From NCBI GenBank assembly GCA_002410925.1, contig DHPR01000012.1, positions 64,381-128,380 on the forward strand: a stretch of DNA of 64,000 nucleotides. The letters are read 5' to 3'. Below, piece by piece: positions 36,569 through 45,151 of the stretch. This DNA comes from UBA5359 sp002410925 [NCBI: bacterium UBP13_UBA5359]. GTDB lineage: Bacteria; UBP13; UBA5359. The notes beneath the pieces were generated by a model, which was not told the origin of the DNA, did no database searches, and saw nothing but the letters and a program-made list of their open reading frames with translations. The position numbers and the translations under genes are program-made. Numbering within the stretch: position 1 is the stretch's first letter; every line of letters begins with the position of its first letter.

Positions 36569-37756
36569 CTATATGGTCAGCACTCCTTCGACCTCGTAGA
36601 CTTCTCTCAGAGCCAGGGCAGCCGCACCCAGGGCGGCTCCGCCATGCAGGGATGAGACCTGGACCGTCAGTTGGCGTAAAGAGGAGCTTAAAGCATGAGC
36701 CGATAGATCCCGTCGTGCACTTTCCACCAACGGAGAGTCTTCCCAGGCAAGGGGACCGGCAAAGATCAACATACGCGGATTGAAGAGATTGACAGCATTG
36801 GCTACAGCCATGCCGATATGCTTACCCGCTTGTTTAAGAAGATTTACAACCTCCTTATCGCCTGCGACAGCCGCCTCTTTCAGCCTATTTAAATCCTCGG
36901 ATGAATATCTGCCGGATTGCCTGATACCGGATATCTTTTCCAACAAGGCTCTGCCGGAGGCCAAAGCCTCCAGGCAGCCTCTGTTACCGCAATAACACAG
37001 CGGGCCATCTCGCTTTATTACGGTATGTCCCATCTCCCCGGAACTGTTGCTCGTGCCGCGATATATTCTGCCCTCACTGTAAATACCCAGACCGATACCG
37101 ATATCTATATCTACCAGCAGAAAGTTTTCCACTCCCCTTGCCCGGCCGAACCAGCTTTCGGCTATGGCCATGCTGCGGGAGGAATCCTCAATGCTTACCG
37201 GTATACCGTAACGTTCGGCCAGCATATCGCCAACGGGAATATCTTTAAATCCCGGAATATTGACACTCAATAAAAATCCGGAACCTTCCGGCATCATAAC
37301 GCCGGGAGCAGCAAAACCTATTTGCCTGGCAGCTCCGGATCTTCCAAAGCTTCCAATCAAGCTGTCTATCAGCCTGAAAACAGCTCTCATCAGGCTCTCT
37401 CTGTCGGCATCGGGACTTATATCCTGAAAACTTTTAGCCTGAATCGCTCCATCCAGACCGCATCGTACAGCTACAACCCTTCCCGGATTCAAAGCCGCTC
37501 CTATAAAAGACTCGCTATCAGATCTGATTCTCAAAAGCTGTCTGGGCCGTCCTATAGCCGGATTGCTCAGACCGCAGCTCTCCAGCCACCCTTCTGACAG
37601 CAGCTCTCCGGTTATATTTGTAAGGCTCTTTGAATCCAGTCCCGTAGCCTCAGTCATTTCCGCCCGGGAGAGCGTACCGTTGATACGCAGCAGGTTCATG
37701 ACCCTGGCTCGGTTGATGCGTTTCATCAGGCTGTGGTTGCCGATTAAATAATGCAA
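36569..37756 (-). CDS. ROK family transcriptional regulator (NagC/XylR type)
   Basis: This 395-residue protein has an N-terminal winged HTH ('GTLSRAEMTEATGLDSKSLTNITGELLSEGWLES') followed by a ROK domain with the zinc motif CYCGNRGCLEA and 'VDIDIGIGLGIYSEGRIY'. Such proteins repress sugar genes and release DNA on binding a sugar or sugar phosphate. The TTG at 37756 has GGAG seven bases ahead, and the following 'GNHSLMKRINRARVMNLLR' matches the usual start of this family, supporting the TTG start. It is upstream of the AraC relic and ceramidase-like cluster. Confidence 0.88.
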   Translation of the reverse strand: MHYLIGNHSLMKRINRARVMNLLRINGTLSRAEMTEATGLDSKSLTNITGELLSEGWLESCGLSNPAIGRPRQLLRIRSDSESFIGAALNPGRVVAVRCGLDGAIQAKSFQDISPDADRESLMRAVFRLIDSLIGSFGRSGAARQIGFAAPGVMMPEGSGFLLSVNIPGFKDIPVGDMLAERYGIPVSIEDSSRSMAIAESWFGRARGVENFLLVDIDIGIGLGIYSEGRIYRGTSNSSGEMGHTVIKRDGPLCYCGNRGCLEALASGRALLEKISGIRQSGRYSSEDLNRLKEAAVAGDKEVVNLLKQAGKHIGMAVANAVNLFNPRMLIFAGPLAWEDSPLVESARRDLSAHALSSSLRQLTVQVSSLHGGAALGAAALALREVYEVEGVLTI

Positions 37757-37822
37757 GAGAATACTCCGTCAATATACTTGCTGGCGATATTATATCATAA
37801 GATCGTCCCGAGCAGTGGTACA

Positions 37823-37869
37823 GGCAACTTCCTCTCCTGCCCGGCCACCGGAAAGGAGAGGAAGCTGCC
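37823..37869 (-). terminator. Long hairpin downstream of the M23 gene
   Basis: GGCAACTTCCTCTCCT (37823-37838) pairs with AGGAGAGGAAGCTGCC (37854-37869) with one mismatch, a 16-pair stem with a 15-base loop. It begins 29 bases beyond the M23 stop. No U-tract follows on the minus strand, so it may act as a processing or stability element or a non-classical terminator. Confidence 0.45.
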
Positions 37870-37898
37870 GCCCGTCGTTTTCCTGATTATTAGATTAT

Positions 37899-38768
37899 TT
37901 ATTTGATCCAGCCTTTGAGATAAGGAACAGGGTTTACGGCACTACCGTTTTTACGCACCTCAAAGTGCAAATGCGGCCCGGTAGATAGGCCCGTTGATCC
38001 ACTTCTGGCTATGACCTGCCCTCGAGCAACCCTCTGCCCCGGCTTGACTGAGAGAACGGAATTATGGCCGTAACGGGTAGTCAACCCATTCCCGTGATCT
38101 ATAATGACCAGCTTGCCGTAACCACCGGCATTTCTGGCCAGGATAACCTTGCCGTCACGACAGGCCTTGACCGGTGTTCCGGCAGGTACCGCTATATCCA
38201 AACCGGCATGCAAACGCTTGCTTCTCGATACCGGATGTACCCTTAAGCCGAAACGCGATGTAATGCATCCGCTGGAAACCGGCCGTAGAAAGCGTTGAGG
38301 TTTGGAAAGCTGCTTCTTCGGCGGTGCAACCTCCAACCGGCCACCCGGAACGATCACTTTGGTACCGGGCGCCAATCCTTCATGATCATCGATATCGGGA
38401 TTAGCGTTCAACAATGTCTCCAGAGGAATTTTATAAAGGGCAGCTATCTCATCAAGAGTCTCTCCCTCTTTCCCATTGTGAATAACACCATCTACGGGTG
38501 GTAGATTGAGTATTTGATTTACCTTGATAATGTTCGGATTCACAATATCATTGGACCATTGCAATGTGGTAAGCTGTAAACCGTGCATCCCGGCGATCTT
38601 ACACAGAGTATCGCCCTTTTTAACTACATAGGTAGATATTACCCCCGGCTTAATTGCTGCTTTACCGGAATTAACATCACCCTCACTGTCCTGAGCTTCG
38701 GCCGGTTGCTGACCGCCGACCATGCCCAGATAGATCGCAGCCGCTGCTGCCAGCAGCTTGATATCCAT
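37899..38768 (-). CDS. LysM-M23 peptidoglycan endopeptidase
   Basis: This 289-residue protein has a signal-like N-terminus (MDIKLLAAAAAIYLGMVGG) followed by two LysM modules (around 47-95, 'TYVVKKGDTLCKIAGMHGLQ', and around 96-140, 'GKEGETLDEIAALYKIPLE') and a C-terminal M23 peptidase domain (around 165-285). The domain has 'ITSRFGLRVHPVSRSKRLHAGLDIA' and GPHLHFEVRKNG supplying the zinc ligands (H..D and HxH). It binds and cuts peptidoglycan cross-links outside the cytoplasm. A c-di-AMP riboswitch lies in its leader, the usual link between this messenger and cell-wall hydrolases. Confidence 0.92.
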   Translation of the reverse strand: MDIKLLAAAAAIYLGMVGGQQPAEAQDSEGDVNSGKAAIKPGVISTYVVKKGDTLCKIAGMHGLQLTTLQWSNDIVNPNIIKVNQILNLPPVDGVIHNGKEGETLDEIAALYKIPLETLLNANPDIDDHEGLAPGTKVIVPGGRLEVAPPKKQLSKPQRFLRPVSSGCITSRFGLRVHPVSRSKRLHAGLDIAVPAGTPVKACRDGKVILARNAGGYGKLVIIDHGNGLTTRYGHNSVLSVKPGQRVARGQVIARSGSTGLSTGPHLHFEVRKNGSAVNPVPYLKGWIK

Positions 38769-38784
38769 TTTTTACCTTCCCCCA

Positions 38785-38900
38785 TATTGCCGACGAGGTT
38801 AGCTGACGGGTAACGGCCGGTGGATAGCCTATTCGTCCAAGCGAAATTCACCCCTAACAACGGTTCCCCCGCTCTTTTTGCGAAGATTAGGCTCTGTTTG
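38785..38900 (-). ncRNA. c-di-AMP riboswitch (ydaO/yuaA type)
   Basis: On the minus strand the leader contains the conserved ydaO elements in order: AAAAAGAGCGGGGGAACC, then TTAGGGGTGAATTTCGC, a variable arm, and CCCGTCAGCTAACCTCG near the 3' end. These sequences are diagnostic of the c-di-AMP aptamer. The aptamer ends only about 18 bases before the ATG, where GGGGGAAGG is the ribosome site, so there is no room for a separate terminator hairpin and control of translation is likely. It would limit the M23 enzyme when c-di-AMP is high. Confidence 0.92.
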
Positions 38901-38905
38901 GGCAT

Positions 38906-38934
38906 ATGGTACATGATTGATATTTTTGTGTCAA
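38906..38934 (-). promoter_or_regulatory. Promoter of the riboswitch-M23 transcript
   Basis: On the minus strand, TTGACA (38934-38929), a 17-base spacer and TACCAT (38911-38906) are followed directly by the aptamer. Transcription would begin near 38899, the 5' edge of the riboswitch. The region from here to the mutarotase stop (39061) shows nothing else recognisable. Confidence 0.72.
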
Positions 38935-39060
38935 GAATAGCTGTAATAGCTATTGTATGCTTATAACTCTAACAACCGCTTGGTATATTATGATGACTTC
39001 ACCGTTGCGAAAACAGGCATTTGTTAATACCTTTTTGCTCTTTTTGAACCCTTTGCGTTT

Positions 39061-39987
39061 TCAAGAGAAGGACTCCACGCAGTAGCTTACCCTGATCGTC
39101 CTTCTTTCTCCAGGCTGCAGTATATTGAGAGCGCCGGCACTCTCCCAACCTGGCCGGCATAAGCCTTCATAAGCACCCAGCCCCCTGGTCCAGGGTTCTA
39201 TGCAGATAAAGGAGGAGCCGACCGTAGAAAAAACTACCAGTGCTTCTATCCAATCATCGAAATCGATATGGATAATCCTGGCTGCACCGGTATCTGTAAG
39301 CGATGCCCTATGCCCACACATGCCGCTGAAGAGAGCATCATACTGTACGCCATCTTCCAACAACAAAGGAAAGCCTGCCGGCATGACAGCGCCTGTCGGC
39401 ACTAGGCATTCCGGATCCAGTTGCAAGCGCTGATTACAGGGCAACTCAATTTTTACTCCCTGCCGGGAATTATCCGAGAGTGCAAAATAAGAATGATAAC
39501 CAAAGGCTAAGGGTGCCGGTGTTGCTCCCGCATTCCTAAAAAATGCTGTTATAGAAAGCTTGCCTGGGGCTATGGTATAAGCAAGCCTGAAATCCATGTC
39601 AAAAGGGTAGTGCCTCTCTCTTATCTCCCTGGGTATGCAACATCCATATTCAACCCTGATAATACTCTCTTTCACCTGTTCCGCCGTTTTTTCCCAAACG
39701 GCATCCGGCAGGATACCATGGATAGGCATTCTATACTCTTCTTCCAGACCGTATATTCTATAACTCTCCGGCCGTGGCTTATCACCGCTTCTGTTCCAGG
39801 TACGACCTACAGAAGGGAAGAGTACCGGATTGCCGCCTTTATAAAATTTTCCCCTCTCGCCCGGAACTCCTTCAGGACGGTAGAAAACTTCCCGGCCGCC
39901 GACATGCCAGGAGAAAAGGTTACAACCAAAATCAGGGGCTATGGAAAAAGAGCTTCCATCATTAAGAAAATAACGATCGATCTTCAA
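39061..39987 (-). CDS. Aldose 1-epimerase family protein (mutarotase)
   Basis: This 308-residue beta-rich protein has the family pattern 'SFSIAPDFGCNLFSWHVGGREVFYRPE', 'GGNPVLFPSVGRTW', 'PIHGILPDAVWE' (His of the active site), 'LAFGYHSYFAL' (second His) and a C-terminal Glu in 'FICIEPWTR'. Mutarotases interconvert alpha and beta anomers of free sugars. Some relatives act on sulfo- or phospho-sugars. It is 12 bases from the GHL10-like gene in the same direction, which suggests they serve the same sugar. Confidence 0.85.
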   Translation of the reverse strand: MKIDRYFLNDGSSFSIAPDFGCNLFSWHVGGREVFYRPEGVPGERGKFYKGGNPVLFPSVGRTWNRSGDKPRPESYRIYGLEEEYRMPIHGILPDAVWEKTAEQVKESIIRVEYGCCIPREIRERHYPFDMDFRLAYTIAPGKLSITAFFRNAGATPAPLAFGYHSYFALSDNSRQGVKIELPCNQRLQLDPECLVPTGAVMPAGFPLLLEDGVQYDALFSGMCGHRASLTDTGAARIIHIDFDDWIEALVVFSTVGSSFICIEPWTRGLGAYEGLCRPGWESAGALNILQPGERRTIRVSYCVESFS

Positions 39988-39999
39988 ATCCGCCTCCTC

Positions 40000-41304
40000 C
40001 TATTTTACCTTGTCCGTCCAGGCATCCCTGATAGCATCCCAATAATTATAGCGTTCTATCCAGTAGAGATCGAATAGCATCACACCCTGGCCTTTGCTCC
40101 TGATCAGCTTTATCGCCTGTTTCAGCCGCTCCGGCCTGTTTTTATACATCAACATATAGAGTCCGCCTATCAATGGAGTTTTCTTCTGAGTTACCCAGTA
40201 TGCCATATCTATGGCCCCTTCCACTGTGGGCCGATTGGGATTATCATTGGCCTCCTTCCTGGTAATACGGCCGAAATAATATCCCAGCATCATGCAGTCG
40301 TAAATCTCTGCCATTCCGGTCTGGTGATAATCAGAAGAAGCCAGGGAACTGGTAGGTTTGAACTCATTGCTGGCCCAGTTAACACCCATTCCCCAGTGAT
40401 GCCTGTACCATCCGCCATAATAGGCGCTAAAAGCGCATTTCGGCCGAGCCTTGGTCGCCGTCGCTTTGGCTTTTTCTACAAAATCTCTGATTACCTGAGA
40501 TCTCCATTTAAGCCATTTTGTCCTCCAGATTCCGCCTCCAAAAACATCATCAGGCCATACTGCCACCCGGCAACCGATATACTGCTCAAAGGCCTGCCGG
40601 CTGGCCTGACTGAAATCGGCGTTAAAATCAGCAAAACGGCAATAATCGAGACAAAGGCCGTCAAAAGCATATTTTTCCACAATTTCTCGAAGAAGACTCA
40701 ATTCGTAATCTTGGACCTCTTTGATTACCGGATTTACGAAGACAAAAGGATAGCTGGAGGATATCTTTTGCATCTTTCCACTTCTGTATATTACTGTTTC
40801 CCAATCAGGATGGAGAAAAACCGGGCCTATGCGATAATCGGCTCCGGCCCTGAGGGTGCCCTCTGTAAAGACGGGAAAGCCGGCATATACCTTAAGTCCA
40901 AAGCGATGTCCCGTTTCCAGAACATCCTTTACAGCATCAAAACCGGCAGGAAAATTACAGGCCTGGGGCGTACCTCTGGCAAGCTCGCTCCAAAGGCTCA
41001 TGTGAGGTGCAATACGGCTGGGGTAAAGCACCAGCCCACTGACATCCTTTACACTCAGAACTACAGTATCAGCACCAGAGGCTTTTACCCTCGTCATAAA
41101 AGACTCTATGTTTTCATGATTTGATAAGCGCTGACAATTGGCATAAGCATCTATCCAGATCGCCTTAGCGGGCAATCCATTTCCAACAGCTGCGAGTGAT
41201 TTCTTCATCTCTTCTGCCTGCGTCCATCCGGCACAAAGCACTTTGCATGCTACAGCGGCAACGATTATTGCTCTGAATATAGATTGTCTCATTAAGCATA
41301 ACAT
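40000..41304 (-). CDS. Secreted GHL10-like putative glycoside hydrolase
   Basis: This 434-residue protein has an N-terminal hydrophobic segment (RAIIVAAVACKVLCAGWTQA) forming a signal peptide. The body has a (beta/alpha)8 pattern like family-10-type glycosyl hydrolases (GHL10/DUF187): 'AIWIDAYANCQRLSNHENIESFMTRVKASGADTVVLSVKDVSGLV', 'GHRFGLKVYAGFPVF', FDGLCLDYCRFADFN with the acidic DYxRF motif, and 'CAFSAYYGGWYRHHW'. Substrate unknown. AAGGGA precedes the ATG. It is transcribed away from the Lon-like gene. Confidence 0.75.
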   Translation of the reverse strand: MLCLMRQSIFRAIIVAAVACKVLCAGWTQAEEMKKSLAAVGNGLPAKAIWIDAYANCQRLSNHENIESFMTRVKASGADTVVLSVKDVSGLVLYPSRIAPHMSLWSELARGTPQACNFPAGFDAVKDVLETGHRFGLKVYAGFPVFTEGTLRAGADYRIGPVFLHPDWETVIYRSGKMQKISSSYPFVFVNPVIKEVQDYELSLLREIVEKYAFDGLCLDYCRFADFNADFSQASRQAFEQYIGCRVAVWPDDVFGGGIWRTKWLKWRSQVIRDFVEKAKATATKARPKCAFSAYYGGWYRHHWGMGVNWASNEFKPTSSLASSDYHQTGMAEIYDCMMLGYYFGRITRKEANDNPNRPTVEGAIDMAYWVTQKKTPLIGGLYMLMYKNRPERLKQAIKLIRSKGQGVMLFDLYWIERYNYWDAIRDAWTDKVK

Positions 41305-41350
41305 CCCTTGCGAATTCCCTCTTGATATTCAACGCAGGCAAGCTGAAATC

Positions 41351-41384
41351 CTACCTGGCAAGGTTTACCGTCTACCTGGTAAGG
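41351..41384 (+). repeat. Direct repeats in the Lon-like gene promoter
   Basis: CTACCTGGCAAGG (41351-41363) and CTACCTGGTAAGG (41372-41384) are near-identical 13-base repeats 21 bases apart (two helical turns). The second also forms an inverted repeat CTACC-N7-GGTAG (41372-41388). The first ends at the -35 and the second fills the -35/-10 spacer, as in stress regulator sites. Candidate operator. Confidence 0.5.
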
Positions 41385-41391
41385 GTAGAAT
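41364..41391 (+). promoter_or_regulatory. Candidate promoter of the Lon-like gene
   Basis: TTTACC (41364-41369), a 16-base spacer and TAGAAT (41386-41391) lie 32 bases before the ATG. The ribosome site AAGGAGGT is a full complement of the 16S rRNA tail. Expression may be controlled through the overlapping CTACCTGG repeats. Confidence 0.45.
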
Positions 41392-41423
41392 TTTAAAAGA
41401 GTGTATCATCAAGGAGGTTTTCC

Positions 41424-43895
41424 ATGAATAAAATCAATGAGGTTCCAGTAGAAGATCTGAGGCATTACGTAAGCCCGGATCAATTTGATTTTGAAACCAC
41501 CAGGGATATAGCTCCGCTTACCGGCACCGTTGGTCAGGAGAGAGCTATCAGCGCTCTCAATTTCGGCTTTAATATCAAGACCGGTGGTTTCAACATTTAT
41601 GCTGCCGGAGCCAAAGGAACGGGCAAGAATTCTACTATCAAGGCCTTTGTGCATGATAAGGCCCGGCAGGAAGCTCCTCACGGTGACTGGGTTTATGTTA
41701 ACAATTTCAAGGAGACTGACAAGCCTAAGGCCATCAGCATCCCTACCGGCAAAGGCCCGGAACTGGCCGCGGATATGGATCAGTTGATAGCTGCCTGTAA
41801 AGAAGAGATCCCGCGTGCTTTTGAGAATGAAGATTATGATAAGCGCAAAAGTGAGATCCTCAAGGATGTTCAAAAACACCGCGACGAAATTCTTACGGGG
41901 ATCCAGACCATGGCTGAAAATAGCGGCTTCATAATAGAGATGACCAATATGGGGATTGTCACCGTTCCTGCCAGAAAAGGCAAGCCTATGTCCAGGGATG
42001 AGTTCGAGGCTCTGAGTAAAGATGAAAAGGATCGCTTGCAAGACAAGCTGATCAACCTCCAAACAGAGATCAGCCAGGCCCAGAATAAGGCCAGAAAGCT
42101 GGAACAGGAGGCGGAAGAAAAAATACGCAGCCTGGATAAAGAGGTGGCGCTCTTTGCTATTGGACATTTACTGGATAGAATGCAAGATGATTACAAAGAA
42201 TGTCCCAAAGTAATAGATTATCTAAGAGAAGTGCAGAATGATATTATCGAACATCTGGATAATTTCAAACATATCGCACGGCCGGAGGGAGCTACAGATG
42301 GCCAGCTTGCTTTGATGCAGGCGTTAGGACAGGGCGAACCTACCTTTGACCAATATAAGGTCAACGTTTTTATAACCAATGGTCATGCTGAGGGTGCTCC
42401 TGTAGTTATCGAGAATAACCCGACATATTATAATCTGATAGGCCGGATAGATTACGATGCCAAGTTCGGCATCATGACTACCAATTTCAATTTGGTCAAG
42501 CCTGGAGCTATCCACAGAGCCAACGGTGGTTATCTGGTACTGCAGGCGCTGGATCTGCTGATGAATTTTCAATCATGGGACGCTCTGAAAAGAGTATTGA
42601 GAAGCGGTGAGATTACCATAGAGAATATCGGTGATCAATACCGTCCTATCCCCACCTCTACTCTAAAACCCGAACCTATTCCGGTCAATGTCAAGGTCAT
42701 TCTCATTGGAAATCCGATGATCTATCATCTGCTTTACGCCTATGATGAAGATTTTCCTAAACTTTTCAAAGTTAAGGCCGATTTCGGGCCGGATATGAAT
42801 CGTAATGATGAACATATGTATGAATACGCCTCATTTATCACTGCCCGTGTCAATGAAGCCGGATTAAAGCACTTTCATAAAAGCGGCGTGGCCAGAATAG
42901 TGGAGTATGGCTCCCGCCTGATCGAGAATCAGAAGAAGCTTTCCACACGTTTCATCGAAATATCGGATATCATCAGCGAGGCCAGTTACTGGGCTAACAA
43001 GGATAACAGCGAATATGTCATGGCCCGACATGTGGAAAAAGCTTTATATGAGAAAAAATATCGCTCCAGCATGATAGAAGAACGCCTGCAGGAGATGATC
43101 AATGAAGGTACTCTGCTTATTGATACCGAGGGCGCTGTCGTAGGACAGGTCAACGGTTTGTCCGTGCTGGATATTGGAGACTACATGTTCGGTAAGCCTT
43201 CTCGCATCACCGCCAAGACATTTGTCGGGCGGTCAGGAGTAACCAACATTGAGAGGGAGACAGCTATGGGCGGTCCGATACATAACAAGGGTGTCATGAT
43301 CCTGACCGGGTATTTGGGAAGCAAATTCGCTGTTGATAAGCCCTTGGCTCTATCCGCCAGCATCACTTTCGAGCAGGAATATGGTGGAGTGGAAGGAGAT
43401 AGTGCCTCCAGCACAGAGCTTTACGCCATATTATCCAGCCTGGCGGAGGTGCCCATCAAGCAAAATCTGGCGGTTACCGGATCCGTCAATCAGAAAGGAG
43501 AGATCCAGCCTATAGGAGGCGTCAATCAGAAAATCGAAGGCTTTTTCGATGTCTGTCGCCTGCGTGGCCTGACAGGAGATCAGGGCATCATGATCCCTCA
43601 TCAGAATGTCAAGCATCTGATGTTGAGAAATGATGTCATAGAAGCCGTTAAGAGCGGAAGTTTTCACATCTTTCCCGTAAAATTCATAGATGAAGGCATC
43701 GAAATACTCACCGGTATGGAAGCCGGAACCAGAGATGAAAACGGGAAATATCCGGAAAACAGCATCTTTGGCAAAGCTGATAATAAAATTCAGCAATTTA
43801 CCGATATCATGCGTATCTTCGGTGGCGGCGAGGAGAAGGAAGAGCGCAAGGAAGGTAAGATGGGCATGGCTGCAGAAGGAATAGATGAAGAATAA
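41424..43895 (+). CDS. Lon-like ATP-dependent protease (AAA_32/LonB-C type)
   Basis: In this 823-residue protein the AAA part starts early with GAKGTGKNST (62-71) as Walker A-like loop, where Asn follows the Lys. A long helical insertion follows (about 165-250), then 'RIDYDAKFGIMTTNFNLVKPGAIHRANGGYLVLQALDLL'. The C-terminal Lon protease domain has EGDSASSTELY with Ser660 and GGVNQKIEG with Lys703. The 43-residue gap matches the Ser-Lys dyad of Lon. It degrades damaged or regulatory proteins in the cytoplasm. It lacks the classic Lon N-terminal domain. AAGGAGGT precedes the ATG. Confidence 0.88.
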   Translation: MNKINEVPVEDLRHYVSPDQFDFETTRDIAPLTGTVGQERAISALNFGFNIKTGGFNIYAAGAKGTGKNSTIKAFVHDKARQEAPHGDWVYVNNFKETDKPKAISIPTGKGPELAADMDQLIAACKEEIPRAFENEDYDKRKSEILKDVQKHRDEILTGIQTMAENSGFIIEMTNMGIVTVPARKGKPMSRDEFEALSKDEKDRLQDKLINLQTEISQAQNKARKLEQEAEEKIRSLDKEVALFAIGHLLDRMQDDYKECPKVIDYLREVQNDIIEHLDNFKHIARPEGATDGQLALMQALGQGEPTFDQYKVNVFITNGHAEGAPVVIENNPTYYNLIGRIDYDAKFGIMTTNFNLVKPGAIHRANGGYLVLQALDLLMNFQSWDALKRVLRSGEITIENIGDQYRPIPTSTLKPEPIPVNVKVILIGNPMIYHLLYAYDEDFPKLFKVKADFGPDMNRNDEHMYEYASFITARVNEAGLKHFHKSGVARIVEYGSRLIENQKKLSTRFIEISDIISEASYWANKDNSEYVMARHVEKALYEKKYRSSMIEERLQEMINEGTLLIDTEGAVVGQVNGLSVLDIGDYMFGKPSRITAKTFVGRSGVTNIERETAMGGPIHNKGVMILTGYLGSKFAVDKPLALSASITFEQEYGGVEGDSASSTELYAILSSLAEVPIKQNLAVTGSVNQKGEIQPIGGVNQKIEGFFDVCRLRGLTGDQGIMIPHQNVKHLMLRNDVIEAVKSGSFHIFPVKFIDEGIEILTGMEAGTRDENGKYPENSIFGKADNKIQQFTDIMRIFGGGEEKEERKEGKMGMAAEGIDEE

Positions 43896-43904
43896 GCTGT
43901 TTTC

Positions 43905-43930
43905 CCCCCTGGCAACCGGGCGCCAGGGGG
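43905..43930 (+). terminator. Terminator downstream of the Lon-like gene
   Basis: CCCCCTGGC (43905-43913) pairs perfectly with GCCAGGGGG (43922-43930) around an 8-base loop, followed by CGCTTCTTTAT. It lies 10 bases past the Lon stop and just before the convergent site-2 protease gene end. A weak U-tract follows. Confidence 0.6.
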
Positions 43931-43937
43931 CGCTTCT

Positions 43938-45092
43938 TTATCCGCCCACTTGCTGTTTCATACTGATCAATCCGGCGATATCCTTGCGGCTGACGATACC
44001 TTCAAGCCCATCATCGCCAATAACCAGCAAACGCCCCGTATCACCCTGAGCAATTCTCTCCAGAGCTTCAAACGCATCGTCGTCGGGCGCCGCTTCAAGA
44101 TCGGATGTCAGCGGGCGTGCTATCTGTCCGGCGGTAGTGCCGGACCAATGATCACGAGACACATCCTTAATATCGTTAAAAACCACTAGGCCGACCAGCC
44201 GTTCATCCTTTGATACCGGAAATGCAGCGTGCTTGTAACGAAAAAAGTAATCCTCCACCAGATGATCCAGGGTTATATCAGCCGGAACCGTAATCACCTC
44301 TCTTGTCATAATCTGCCTTACCTTGACCTCTCCAAGAGAACGCCTGATCAGCAATTGCTGATAGCTTTGCTGCGCTGCATTCTGTAGAAACCAACCTATC
44401 AGAACCAGCCATATTCCGCTGATATTCCCGCCCAGCACCGATAAGATACCGAAAAATATCAAGGTATAGGCCACGCCTATACCTACATAAGAGGCTATCC
44501 GGGTAGACCGGGTCAGATCACCGGTAATCCTCCATATGATGGATCTCAATACTCTGCCTCCATCCAGAGGAAAACCGGGCACGAGGTTGAACACCGCCAG
44601 AACAAGATTGATAACTGTCAGATAAAAGCTTAGGCCTACCAGTAATACGCCCCAGTCCTGGGTAGCAGCCAATCTGGCAATGGCATAGAAGATCACCGCC
44701 ATTACCAGACTTGTCAACGGCCCGACTATAGCCATTTTGAATTCAGCGGCCGCAGAGCCGGGCTCATCCGTCATTTGAGAAGCTCCGCCGAAAATAAAGA
44801 GAGTGATCCCTGATATGGGAATATTGTTGCGCCTGGCTACTACGGAATGCATCAATTCATGTATCAATACCGAAGCAAAGAGCAGCAAGGAAGCAACGGC
44901 ACCCAGCAACCAGTGTGTCACCGGACTGTGGGTGGGAAATATCTGTGGAAAATATCCGGCAGCCAGTGCATAAGTCAAGAGAATAAAGATTATAAACCAG
45001 CTATAATCAACGTATATCGGTATTCCGGCTATCCTGCCTAAAAAAAAACCGTTCTGTAGCGGTTGTGCCACTCTGCGGTTTTCACCATTCAT
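43938..45092 (-). CDS. Site-2 protease family (M50) with CBS domain pair
   Basis: This 384-residue membrane protein has hydrophobic segments throughout residues 30-260, the zinc protease motif HELMH at 78-82 and 'LVPGFPLDGGRVLRSIIW' carrying the third zinc ligand. The last about 140 residues form two CBS domains ('VRQIMTREVITVPADITLDHLVEDYFF' and 'IARPLTSDLEAAPDDDAFEALERIA'), which often sense adenosine nucleotides. It cleaves membrane-spanning regulators. The ATG at 45092 has GGAGG at eight bases and is preferred over the GTG at 45101. Partner anti-sigma factor unknown. Confidence 0.88.
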   Translation of the reverse strand: MNGENRRVAQPLQNGFFLGRIAGIPIYVDYSWFIIFILLTYALAAGYFPQIFPTHSPVTHWLLGAVASLLLFASVLIHELMHSVVARRNNIPISGITLFIFGGASQMTDEPGSAAAEFKMAIVGPLTSLVMAVIFYAIARLAATQDWGVLLVGLSFYLTVINLVLAVFNLVPGFPLDGGRVLRSIIWRITGDLTRSTRIASYVGIGVAYTLIFFGILSVLGGNISGIWLVLIGWFLQNAAQQSYQQLLIRRSLGEVKVRQIMTREVITVPADITLDHLVEDYFFRYKHAAFPVSKDERLVGLVVFNDIKDVSRDHWSGTTAGQIARPLTSDLEAAPDDDAFEALERIAQGDTGRLLVIGDDGLEGIVSRKDIAGLISMKQQVGG

Positions 45093-45151
45093 CGGCAACA
45101 CCTCCCGGGATATTCTTACCCGAAGGATTATGGTTCAAACACCAAAGCTAT

